DNA from: Physcomitrium patens
Taxonomy: Eukaryota; Streptophyta; Bryopsida; Funariales; Funariaceae
Assembly: GCF_000002425.4 (NCBI RefSeq)
Contig: NC_037253.1
Span: 13,102,272 to 13,166,271, forward strand
Direction: 5' to 3'
Length of the DNA stretch: 64,000 nt
The position numbers were made by a program, and so were the translations under genes. Below are positions 49,390-62,100 of this stretch, in pieces (the stretch's first letter is position 1; each line of letters starts with the position of its first letter). Under the pieces are notes generated by a model. The model ran no database searches and was not told where the DNA came from. It saw only the letters and a list, made by a program, of their open reading frames with translations.

Positions 49390-51354
49390 CCATTTCTAAT
49401 GGTGAAAAAACATCAAGTAATATTCCTAGCTAATATGAAGAATTTTAAGATGTTTTTGAAAAAAATAATACAAATATTCTTTTAGAGAATTGATCTTATG
49501 ATTGTTCAATTGATTTGTTTGAAAAAACTCAACCACTATTTGGATCAATCTATAGCTTATCGCAAAATAAGTTGGCTGTATTCAAAGAGTACATTGATGA
49601 GTACTTGGCAAAGAACTTCACATGCCATTCCAAATTCCCAACCGGGGCTCCTATCTTATTTGTGAAGAAAAAAGTTGGATCTCTATGGATGTGTTTGAAT
49701 TAACGAAGATTCAATAAGATCACCATCAAAAATAGGTAACCTCTGCCTTTGATTTAAGGACTTCTTGACTAACTCAATCAAACAAAGATCTATACCAAAA
49801 TAGAACTTTGAGGAGAATATAACTTAGTTCATATCAAAGAAAGAGATGAATAAAAGATTGATTTCCGAACTAGATATGGACATTTTGAATATAATGTCAT
49901 ACCTTTTGGACTCACAAATATACTGGCCACTTTTCAATATCTTATGAATGATATTTTTTGTGAGTTTTTAGATGATTTTTTCGTTTACTATTTACACGAC
50001 ATTCTAATCTACTCTAAGAACATAAAAAAATATGAACTTCATGTTTGTCATGTATTACAAAAACTTAGAGATGCAAGATTATATGCTAAGTTGAAAAAGT
50101 GTGTATTCCATACTATTCAAGTTGATCTTTTAGGGTGCATCATTTCCAATAAAGGCCTTAAAATGGATCCCAAGAAGGTCTAAACTAACATAGATTAGAA
50201 GATTCTAAGAATAGTATGAGATCTGGAATACTTTTTAGGCTTTGTTAATTACTATCAAATCTTTATTAATAACTTTTCTCAAGTTACAATTCCACTTACA
50301 CGTTTGACTTATCAAGACAAACTTGAGTGGAATAAAGAAACAAAAGCATCATTCGCTACTTTAAAGGAATTTTCTTCTATACCAATCTTACATTGTATCA
50401 ACTTTTCTAAGGTATTTTTTGTAGAAACAGATGCAACAAACTTTGTTATAGGTGACGTATTGTCACAAATGTGAATAAATGACAAATTCTATCTAATGGC
50501 TTTTTATTCTAAGAAATTTTTAGCAACTGAGATTAATTATGAGATTCATCATAAAGAGCTCCTTGCAATCATGGATTCATTTCAAGAATGGCGTCATTAT
50601 TTAGAAGGCACCTCAAGTCCAATCATTGTATATATACATCATCAGAACCTTGAGTACTTCATATCAACATGTATTTTGAATCATCATCAAGCCTATTGGA
50701 GCATGTCTTTATTCCAATTCAATTTCAAGATTAGTTATTGACTCAAAAAACAACAAGGTCTAATAGACGTTTTTTTTCGATGTTCTTATCTTCCACCAAA
50801 AGAAGAAAATGTATCTTTTAATTACTAAAGAATGATCTACTTGAAGCCCAAGTATTTTCATCTTGAAGCAATAAAATCAACATTGATTGTTGATTCAACC
50901 TTTGTCAAGCAAATTCAATCAAGTATGTCCTTTAATTTTCTTGTTCATAATATCAAAAATACTTCTTTTAAGTCCTATGACACTTCAAAGTTTGAGTTCA
51001 AGAATAACTTACTATATTTTGAAGATTGCCTATATATTCCAAAAGGCAAGGCATAATTATGTGTCCTTCAAGCTCATCATGATTTTTCAGCAGCCAGACA
51101 TTTTTGATAAAATAAGACTTTGGACCTAATATCAAAAGATTTTTAGTGGCCTCAAATGTTGAAGGTAGTCAAAGACTTTGTACAATCATGCAATACTTGT
51201 TCAAGATCTAAAACTCCTTGCCATCAATCTTATAGACTTCTTCAACCATTACCTATTTTAGAACAACCATGGTCTTTTGTTTCTATGGATTTTATTACGG
51301 ATCTTCCAATCTCAAGTTCATATGATTTCATATTTATAATTGTAGACCACTATC
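49390..51354 (+). mobile_element. Old chromovirus copy, 3' part (protease end, RT, RNase H, integrase start)
   Basis: Continues the element cut at 36756. Frames with many stops read the end of protease and RT (49515-49703; 49944-50183, where YLDD has become YLHD), RNase H (50496-50741) and the integrase zinc-finger region up to the first catalytic Asp (51156-51345). Similarity ends abruptly near 51350 inside integrase, so the 3' end and 3' LTR are lost. Confidence 0.85.
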
Positions 51355-52690
51355 GTGTTGTGGTTTGGCTACTATATAAAAATAATATAATTAGGTACTT
51401 AATATATAATTTATTAAGTACCATGGTGAGAGCCGTGTTAGTAGATTTTAATTGATTGTAGAATATAATTTGATTATTACCTTGAGAAGAGGTTGTTTAA
51501 AAAGATTACTATAAAATTTATATAATTTTAATTCCTTTTTTGATAGTGGCTTTTAAGATTGGTTTTGGTTGATAGTAACTTCTAAATATTTAGAGTCACC
51601 TTTGTTAGACATTGGTGACATTTGAAAACTTATTTTGGTTCTTTTATTTGGTGTTTAGAGCATAAATTATGTAAATCTTATAACAAAAAGGATTGAAGAG
51701 GTATTTTGGTAGTAAAGGGAGTAATTAGGGAATCAATATAGATGAATAGAGATGGATGATGAAAATCTCCATTCCTATTGGTCAAAAATCATAACCAATA
51801 GGCTTTGAGGAGGCTACCTCAGGCCATATTAGGGATTAGGATTAGTTTTTCATGGCCATTCGAGCTTTTAAGGCTAAAGTCAGCAAGTTTAGGTTTTTGA
51901 CTATGGTTTTGGTACAAATCTTGTATGATTTGGAGTTTATATGAAAGAGATATAGGCACTCAAAGGAAAGGTATTGATTTGGAAGCTACTGTCACTCTTT
52001 TTGATATAATGCATGCGTAAAGATGGCAATTGAGGATCGGCAATTGCGATTGGAGAGAGCACTTTTGCGGCTACACTTTTTACATATTGCTTGCTGGATT
52101 CCATGTGAAAGTAAAGGAGATACTGAATTTTGAAGTTAGCACATGCAGTCTAAGGATAGAAAGTGACCTAATTTACTAGTGGTTGTATCTTGAGCTACAT
52201 CTTGAGCAATTTGATAAGGTTTTGGCTCAAAATTTCAAAGAATGTGTAAATTCATGTTAGTAAACTTTTTAAATAAGTTTGATATCTTTTGAGTATTGAG
52301 TTCTTGAGATATTAAGAAAATAGTACTTGAGTACTTGTAAATTAGGATTTAGAGCATTTGCTATGATTTCTTAGATGCCAAAAGATTGAAAGTGAATTTG
52401 TAGTTGATTTTTTTTGTGGTAAAATTTGAGGGTGATTTATACCTATCTTATAAATTTGAGATAATTTTAATAGTTAGATCAAGAGTTATGAATTTCTAAA
52501 ATTTAAGAAGAGAAAATCTTTCGCCGAAGGAAAAAATATGTTTTGAAGGGATTTTGTTATATTTTGAATTTTATGCAAATTAAAGGAGTTTTGGAAGTTA
52601 AAACAAGATTCATACAAAAGTTTAAGCTAAACTCTCTACAGCTTAATACCTAGTGTATTCCTAGATAGCAAATCATGCTGTAAGATAGCG
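51355..52690 (+). repeat. LTR-like segment of a second gypsy family
   Basis: No coding frame. Several stretches match the reverse complement of 63.2-64.0 kb, for example around TTTTGGCTCAAAATTTC at about 52222-52238 and GAATTTGTAGTTGA at about 52392-52405, in the same order. I infer a decayed LTR or leader of the family that includes the element at 59.15-64 kb. Ends are not resolved. Confidence 0.5.
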
Positions 52691-55600
52691 CTGCTTTGAA
52701 TCTAAGATTTCTTCCACCTCAAATGCTTCATCTTTATCCACTTTTATAGGAAGAGGTGGCATTTTTTTTCTTTCAAAAATTTTCATTGTCTTATATGGCT
52801 CAAGAAGAGATATGTGAAATACAAGGTGGATCTTCAAAGACTCTAATAGATGTAATCGATAAGCAATATGATTGATTTGTTCACAAATAGGAAAAGATCC
52901 CAGCCTATGATAGTCTAAATTATCACAAGGATGAGTAGTCTTGATATTTCAACAAAGTTACCATACTTTGTTACTTACATTGAATTGTAGTTGCTTCTTA
53001 TGATAGGTTTGTGCATTGGTCTTTTGTCTTTTTTGAGCTTCCTTTAATTGTGTCTTCATTGTTGCATGTAGCTCTAATAAATAATTTGCTAAATCTTTCA
53101 CCATAAGATTATCAACTTTCAAAAAGTTAAAATTATCAAGTTGTGGATGATAACCATAATTGGAAAAAAAAGGTGTTGTTGAGTTGAAGAATATATCAAA
53201 TTATTATATGCAAACTTTGCCAAGGACAAAAAAATTGTCCAATCATCTTGATGATAGTTAATAGTATACCTCAAATACTGCTCCAAAATTTGATTCACTA
53301 GTTTTTTCTACCCATCAATTTGAAGATGAAAAGCAAAAGAGAGCTTTATATCCACTTTTAAAATCTTGAATAGAATTTTCTAGAATCTTAATACAAATTG
53401 AGTCCTCTTATCTAATATAATATCTTTTGGCAATCTATGATAGCGATAGATATTATCAATGAAAAGCTTAGCTATTTTTTTTTACTTAAAATAGATTTTG
53501 TACATAGTATAAGATATTACATTTTGATGAATTAATCTATGATTATAAATATATAGTCATATAAACTTGAATTTAAAAGATTTATAATAAAATCCATATA
53601 AATGGAAGATCATAATTGTTCAGATATAGACAATGGTTGGAGAAGTCTATAGGATCGATAACGAGGAGTTTTTGATCTTAAACAAACGTCATATGATTGG
53701 ACAAAGTCTTTTATCACATTCTATATTTGCGGCCACTTAAAATCTCTAGATATAAGCTCTTAAGTCTTGTTGTATTCAAAATATCTTATTGCTGAAAAGT
53801 CATAACATGTTTGAAGAACACGTAAATATGCTTCTTTTTTTAGAATATATAGGCATCCTTTAAAATACAGAAGGTTGTTCTTGAATCCAAACTTAGAAAC
53901 ATCATGAGATTTAAAAGAAATATTCTTAATATCAAAAACAAGAAGATCAAAAGACATACTTGATTGAATTTGTTTGACAAAGGTCAAATCAACAATCAAT
54001 GTTAATTTTATTGCTCAAAGATGAAAATGCTTTGACTTTAAGAAGATTATTCTTTGTTAATCAAAAAATACATCTCTTTTTTTTTGGTGCAAAATAAGAG
54101 CATCTAAAAAAAACATCTGATAAACCTTATTATTTTCCAAGTTGATATGTGATCTTGAAATCAAATCTTGATAATAACATACTCCAATAAGCTTGGCAAC
54201 ACTTCAGAATGCATGTCAACATGAAATACTTGAGGTTCTTATGATTTGTATATATGGTAATTGGACTTGAAGTGCATTGTAGATAATGATACCATTCTTC
54301 AAATGAATCCACAATTGCAAGAAGTTCTTTATCGTGGATCTTATAGTTAATCTTGGTTGCTAAAGTTTATCTAGAATAGAAAGCTACAAGATGGAATTTA
54401 TTATCTATTTCTATTTGTGACAATACTACATCCAAAGCAAAGTTTGATGCATTTGTTTCCATAAAGAACGCCTTAAAAAAATTGGTACAATACAAAGTTG
54501 GTGCAAAAGTAAATTCTTTCTTTAAAATAACAAATGATGCTTTGGCTTCTTTATTCTACTGAAGTTTGTCTTTACAAGTCAAACATGTAAGTAGAGTTGT
54601 AACTTGAGAAAAGTTTTTGATAAAGATTTAGTAATAATTAGCAAAGTCTGAAAAACATTGCACATTTCTTATTATTCTTGAGATCTTCTAATCTATGATA
54701 GTTTGGACCTTCTTTGGATCCATTATAAGACCTTCATTAGAAATAATATACCTCAAAAAGTTAATTTAAGTAATATAGAATATATACTTTTTCATCTTTG
54801 CATGTAATCCTATATTTCTTAGTTTTTGTAACACATGACAAATATAAATTTTATGCTCTTTTGTATTCTTAGAATATATTATAATATCATCCAAATAACA
54901 AACAACAAAATCATGAAGAAATTCATGAAAGACATTATTCATTAGATGTTGAAAAGCAGCTGGTACATTTGTGAGTAAAAAAAGCATGAAATTATATTCA
55001 AAATGTCCATACCTAGTTTGAAAAGTAGTTTTCTATTCATCTCCTTTTTTGATGTAGATCAAGTTATATGCTCTTTATAGATCTATTTTTATATAAATTT
55101 TTGCTTGATTTAGTTGATCAAAAAGTTTTAAAATCAAAGATAGAGGATACCTATTCTTGATGGTGATCTTATTAAGTTCTTGATAATCTATATACATTTG
55201 AAAAGATTTGTTTTTTTTTCTTTACAAATAAGATAGGAGTGCTGCTTGGAAATTTAGAATAGCGTATAAAGTTTTTAGCCAAGTTCTCATCAATATATTT
55301 TTTGAGTGGAACCAACTCATTTTGTAATGGACTATAGATTGGTTCAAATAGTGGTTGAGTTTTTTCTTGAAGATAGATGGAATAATCATAAGGATGATGC
55401 TTTGAAAGAATATCTACATTCTTTTTTTAAAAAACATCTTAAAAATCTTGATATTAGCTACGAATACCACTTGATATCTTCTTACCATCAATAATAGATG
55501 TGACATATATAGCAAAAGATAGCCCTTCATTTGCAGCATGCATGAAAATTCTTGCACATATCAATAATCATTTGGAAGTACCAGACTTATGGATTTCTAC

Positions 55601-55770
55601 TTGTTTATTAGGACCTTAAGCTAAACTATGGAAAAATCAAGATTGTGAGAAATCTAGTGTATTTGAGGGTTATATCTTTCTAACCACAATAATTCTAAAA
55701 TAATTGGGTTAAAATGAGAATCAATCACATTAAATATTACTAAACTATTGAGACTACTAATTACTACTTC
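52691..55770 (-). mobile_element. Decayed chromovirus piece (chromodomain to protease), minus strand
   Basis: Collinear with 43.42-46.5 kb. It begins within the chromodomain coding region near 52.7 kb, then integrase, RNase H (54130-54312), RT (54766-54987 reads CYLDDIIIYSKN) and protease up to about 55770. It is stop-filled throughout and has no LTR of its own. It joins another copy in mid-RNase H at 55771. Confidence 0.8.
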
Positions 55771-58700
55771 TATATAAGTTTAGTATAAAAATAAATTCTT
55801 TTTTTAAAGCATCAAACAATACTTTGACTTTTTTATTCTATTCAAGTTTGTCTTTATAAGTCAAACATATCAGTAGAGCTGTAATTTTTTTTAAAAAAAA
55901 TCTTGATGAAGATGTGATAGTAATTGATAAAGTCCAAAAAATATTACATATTTCTTATTATTTTTAGAATCTTCCAATTTATGATATTCTAGATCTTCTT
56001 TAGATTCATTATTAGCCCTTCATTAGAAATGATATATCATTAGGAGTCAACTTGAGTAATGTAGAATACATATTTTTTTTAGCACATAATTTTTTACATC
56101 TCTAAGATTTTATAACACATGATGAACATGAACTTCATACTCTTCTATGATTTTAGAGTAGATTAAAATGTCATCCTAATAACAAATAAAAAATCATTAA
56201 GAAATTCACAAAAGAGATCATTTATTAGATGTTGAAAAGCAATTGATGCATTTGTGAGTCCAAAAAGTATGACATTATATTCAAAATATTCATATTTGAT
56301 TTGAAACATAATTTTTTATTCATCTTCTACTTTAATACATACCAAATTATATGCTCTTTATAGATTTATTTTTGTATAGATCTTTGTTTGATCAAATTGA
56401 TCAAAAAGTCTTGAAATTAAAGGTAAAAGATACCTTTTATGATGGTGATTTTGTTGAATCTTTAATAGTCCAAATATATTTGCAAAGATCCATCTTTTTT
56501 CTTCACAAATAAGATAAGAGCTCTGATTAGAGATTTAGAATGGTATATGAGATTTTTAGTCATATTCTCATCAATGTACTCCTTGAATGCAGCCAATTTA
56601 TTTTATAATAGGCTATAGATTGATCCAAATGGTGGTTGAATTTTTTCTTGACAATTGATGGAATAATCATAATGACAATGCTCTCAAAGAATACCTATGA
56701 TCTTCTTTTCAAAAACATCTTGAAAATCTTGATATTCACTAGAAATATTATTTGACGTCTTTCTACCATCATAAATAGATATGGCATTATAGCAAAAGAT
56801 AACCCTTCTTTTATATCATGCATAAAAGCTCTTGTATCTATCAATAAAGATTTGAATGTACTTGAATTATGTATTTCTACTTGAATAACAAGATTTTGGA
56901 TTAAACGATCAAAAAAATTAAGATTATAAAAAATCCAATCTATTTAAAGATTATACTTTTTTAACCAAGATAATTCTAAAATAATTGGATGGGACAAAAA
57001 TCTTATTACATTAAATATTATTATATTATAATAATCTTTAATTACTACTTCTAAAGGAACAATCTCATGTATAATATCTCCAAAAGATAACAAACAATCA
57101 TCTATAACTTTTACATATATAGATTTAGTTTTCTTGATTAAAAATATCTCTTTTTTATTGATAAAATCTTTGTCTATAAAAGAGGTTGAGGCTCTTAAAT
57201 CTAACAAAGCTAAGACTTTGTGATTTTTTGGTTCTAAATAAAATTTTATTGTAAAACAAGGTGAAGGATCTGAGGAGAAAATAAGACCTTTATTAGGAAT
57301 TAGAAAAGATTTCAATGGCATGGTCTCTATTATAGTTGAAGAAACTTGTTTTTTCACACATCATCTTCTTTGGTAACCATGCTTCTCATTTTGTGGTTGT
57401 ATTGTTTCTTTGGACAATGTTGAATAGTATATTTAGCTTCTGCATAATATAAGCATAAGTCTTCTTAATGTCATGAAGTCTTTTCTTGCTCTTTGAGGAG
57501 TTTATAATATATTGCATCAATTTGCATTGATTTTAGTCTTGATAAATAAGTTATTTAAAACTTAAAAGCTGCTCTCATTATTTGATTTATTTTTCTCCAG
57601 CCAAGTTTTTGTTCTTGACATCTTTTAAATAATTGATTATTGCATGCAATATCTTGAACAATAAATTGTTTCAAAGATTTTATATTTGTTATTATTAGTA
57701 AAAAAAACTTTGGTATTATCCTTCAATTCATATCAAAAATCATTGATAAGGGCTCTGTCATTTCACTCTTTATTATAAGCTAGGTTTTAGAATTCAGCAG
57801 CATATATGGTGGCTAACCGTAATCCTTATTGCAAAGATAAGACTTTGGTCTTTGCTACTCTTTTTCAATCACTTTCTCTAAATGTAGCCATAAATACTTT
57901 TAGGAATGAATTCAAATTATAAAAGATTTTAAAATCTTTTTCTATTAAAAGTAAAAACTAAAAGAGAGCACTTCCTAATAGAAGTACATCTATGAATCTT
58001 ACTTAAGTAAATCCATTGAGGTATTGGAAGAGATGCAACCTTAAATAGAGCTTGACTTATTGCAAAAATCTTCAAAATTTTGATCTTGTTCCATCAAACT
58101 TCTTAGGCATACTAATTCTTGTATCCATCATACTTGTAGAAGCAAAATTCCTTAGATTTGGTTGTGAGGTTGATCTACTTGCTTCCTTTAATTGCACAAC
58201 TTCTTGTCACAGATTATGAACTATTTCTATGGATGTAGGAATAGTACCTCTATAATTCTTATTAGAAATATATAAGATTTCTACTCTTAAAGTGTTGACA
58301 AGCTCATGAAGATGTACAATAGTTATAAATCTATTTTCACTTCCATTGAGGATAGCATCCATAATCTTTCCTTCCATAAACAATTCAAATAAGTTCAAAA
58401 AGTTAAATAAGAGGAGGATAATTTGCAACCTCTAATATCAAATAAAAATTTCCATAATAAGAGGTAATCTACTCTCTTTTTAAAAAATATAAGTATTAAA
58501 AAATAAGATTTTTTTGTTTAAAGGTGGGTAGTTTGCAACCTTCAAAACACAACAATAGAAGTCACTCACTTCTAAAACAAGATAAGAACAATAAGTTAGC
58601 ATTCTTATCAAATTTTTAAGAACAAAAATCTCAAAGAAAGAAATCCTTAATATACTCTTGTGATACTGAAAAGAACCAGAAAGTCACTCAAAGATGATAT

Positions 58701-59150
58701 CATATTGAATTAGAATGGTTATTTCTAAAAAAAATAACACTAAAAAATCATGAAACAAGACTAAGAACCAGAAAGGTATTGACAAGCGTGAAGAAGGCTT
58801 CACTTTTGCCTCCATATATATTCTTAACTAAGAGCTATATGGTGATGTCCTATAGAACCTCCAAAACACGTCAACTTTGGAAGACACATATTTTAACTTG
58901 CAAGGCAAGTTTATTATATGTACACCACATAGTTAGCTTATTTTATAAGCTACCAATACTTGTTTAACTTATTGATGAAGTTTCTAACCTATCAATTATT
59001 ACAAACACATGTAAAGTTAAAGCAACATCTATGAAGCTTCTAAGAAGCTTTTCTAGAAGGTATTATGAAATTAATCTACTTTTATCTATTTTATCTACTT
59101 CTACCTAATCATATAGATATTTACTAGAATATTTATATATATTTGTGACA
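55771..59150 (-). mobile_element. Decayed chromovirus piece (5' LTR to RT), minus strand
   Basis: The 5' LTR is at about 58613-59150. The gag start at 58428-58207 is of the old-subfamily type (MDAILNGSENRF). The zinc-knuckle region is near 57.4 kb, protease at 57357-56944 (active site DLR instead of DSG), and RT to about 55.8 kb. RT and protease are therefore present twice, head to tail, with the piece at 52691-55770. The LTR ends against second-family RT sequence at 59151. Confidence 0.8.
58613..59150 (-). repeat. 5' LTR of the decayed minus-strand copy
   Basis: About 538 bp, ending TGTGACA at 59150 on the plus strand. It keeps TTC-2-GAA units near 59050, a TATA-like ATATATAT near 58815 and the degenerate PBS-complement arrangement. 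The inner boundary is placed by alignment to the young LTRs. Confidence 0.7.
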
Positions 59151-62100
59151 TTACCATTCTTTAATAACTTGTATAGTGGCTCTAAGATATGGACAAAGTG
59201 CGGCAATTTAATGTAATAGAATATACATACCTCTAAAAACCTTTTGACTTTTGTAACACTTTTATAAGCCCTCATTTTAGATATAGCATCAATTTTATCA
59301 AGGTTTGATTTCCTATCATATCTGACTCATATGTATTCCACTACTAAAATCTCATCAAATCTAAAGCTTAATTTTTTCAAAGATAATATGAGATTAACTG
59401 ATTCTAATCTCTTCAATGTTCTTGGTACATCTTTAATATGCTTGACAAATTTTTTGCAACTTTCAACTTCTATAGTCTTAGTCTTGTCTTCTTTTCTATT
59501 TTTTTTTATAAGTACATCATTCAAAAATAGAATGATTTTTTCAAGCACAAATTCTTTCAATATTTGGTTTATAACATTTAACATATGAGCTACTAAATTA
59601 GTTGCACATTGAGGTAAAGTACACATCTTCATTAAATCCAAAGAAGCCTTTTATGGTGAATAAATTCCTACTTTCTTCAACCAATTGAAATTGGTCATGC
59701 CCAAAATACAAGTCTCTAATAGAATAAATGGCATAACCTGAAAATTACTCAACCACTTCATCTACTACAAGACTTGTCTCCATGTTTCAAATAATCACTT
59801 TGTTTGTAGGTTACATATCTTGAATGAACCTTAATGCCCTTGACTTTTTAGATACTATGAATCATCTATTAAAATAGGGAGCAATTAAAGGTTCCAAAAT
59901 ATCCATCTTCAACTTCTCTTTTATTAATTCTTTTAATTTTAAAAATAAAGCTTTAGACACATACATAGGCTTTAAATTCCATATAACATATAGCTTTGTG
60001 AAAATTACTATAGGTACTACAATAATAGGATCCATACATCCAATTTTATTAGAAATTAAGACAAATGCCTTATCATATTCAATAAGCATTTCTTGAAACA
60101 TATTTTCTTCTATTGATGTCAAGAAATCATTCCTTCCAATCTTCAATTTAATTAATGATTCTTGAATAAACTAATATCTAATTTTGTACATCTCTCTTAA
60201 ACTTGGCTGTTTAACTACCTCCTTGATATCTTTTATAGTATCAATTACTAACTAGGTAGCTATAGGTTTTATCTTTCTTATCATTGCTTTATATTTAATT
60301 TGAATACTAACCTTATATTTTAAGCCATAGCTTATAGCAAGCCCACCATTCGCTACCATCTTTTTTAATTCGTCATAAGTCATTTTTAAGTATATTTCTA
60401 CTTTAGAATCTCTATCCATGCTTTTATCTAAATTCTCCAATTTTTTATCAAATCATCCTCTAAACCTATTTCTTCTATTATTCCAACTAAAGCTTCATTA
60501 TTTGAAATTAAATCCATTCTTTTTAAAAAAAAATCATATTTCTTTATTTTTCTTTTATTTATAGAACTTAAATATTTAATCCTTTGAATACTCACAAATC
60601 CATTATTAGTCATGTTTAAAAATTCAAAATTCATATTATTTATACTAAAATTTATAAATAATTCATTTGCATTCATGTATTTCCATCCTAGAAGGGTGCT
60701 TTCTAAAAATCTACAAAGTTGTTTCTTGATTCCAAAGATATCTCTCTTAATTGTTCCTTGTACTTCTTAGGGATAAGTTTCATATTAATAAATTATACAA
60801 ATTTTCTTCCATTCCAATTACAAATCTTGGCATAATATATACTATCATCTAGGACTGTAGTCTCCATTCTAATAGCTGTAATATATAGTTGATCAAATAT
60901 TATTGGATATGTAAGATAATTTTATACAAAAGAAATTTGATCTAATTTTTTATCTCTAATTCTAGTCTTTGCAATTAAATAAGTTCTATATAAATCACCT
61001 TATTGATTGTATGCAGCTCTAATTATCCAACCATGATTGATATTAGTTGGCCACTTATTCTTCTTATATATATGCCTTAACATGATGTTGATTTCAGATC
61101 TATCATCAATTAAGGCCAAAATTGGATCTTTACAATCTTCCAATCTCACATATGTTTTTATAGTAGCTCTAATCTAATAAGAAACTGAATAGCTACTACT
61201 TCTCATTCCATCATTATCATATTTAGAATAAGTATTTATACATGCTTCTTATGCATTCTTCTTTATTTTCATAGATCTCATAAATGTGCATTCCATTTGA
61301 TGCTCTTTTATAGCTTCAATATATTTAAATAAAGCCTCGTCTCCTATATTTGTCTTATATTTAATTTTTGGTATTATAAATTATACAAATACTTATCTTA
61401 TTTCTTCTTCTTCATCTATAATTATTTATATATTCAATGCCTCTACTATAATAGCTTTAGTTATCATCTATCTTTTCTTCTTTATTACATTAATAATCAA
61501 CTTATAAAAATCTTTCTTGGCTATACTAAGAACCTCGCTTAGAAAAAATTTAATTTTGGCATTCAAGATCTTCTCTTCTAAAATACTTTTCATATCTTTA
61601 AATGTCTCAATATCAAATTGAAACTTATAAGTAAGATTCTTATCTTTAGATTTGCTTGTGTGAACTTTTTTCTTCTCTTTTTTCTTCTTCTACAACTCTT
61701 TTGGTATTGATGCACAACTAAGATAAGTAGAAGAAGGCATCTTCTCTAGTTTTTACTCCCAAGAAGCTTCTTTGTTCTTTGGAGACATCCTCTTATTTTT
61801 AAGCTCAACAACATCTTCCTTATGAATAGCTCTATTTTTTTTTCTTCAAATATAGCATCATGCATATCATCATTAAATTTGTTTCTAAATAAAAAATCTT
61901 TAATATTAATAGCATCAATTGAATCATTCTTTCTACTTATTTTTCTAATAGCTTCAACTTTCTTCATCATGGCTTCTATAGCTAGTAAAGAATTAGCTTT
62001 AACTACTTTTTGCTCAACTATAATATAATAAGACTTAATTTTTTTTTTCCTTGTATGGCATTATTCTTCGGTATTTGCTCCTCTACCAATTTTTTCATGC

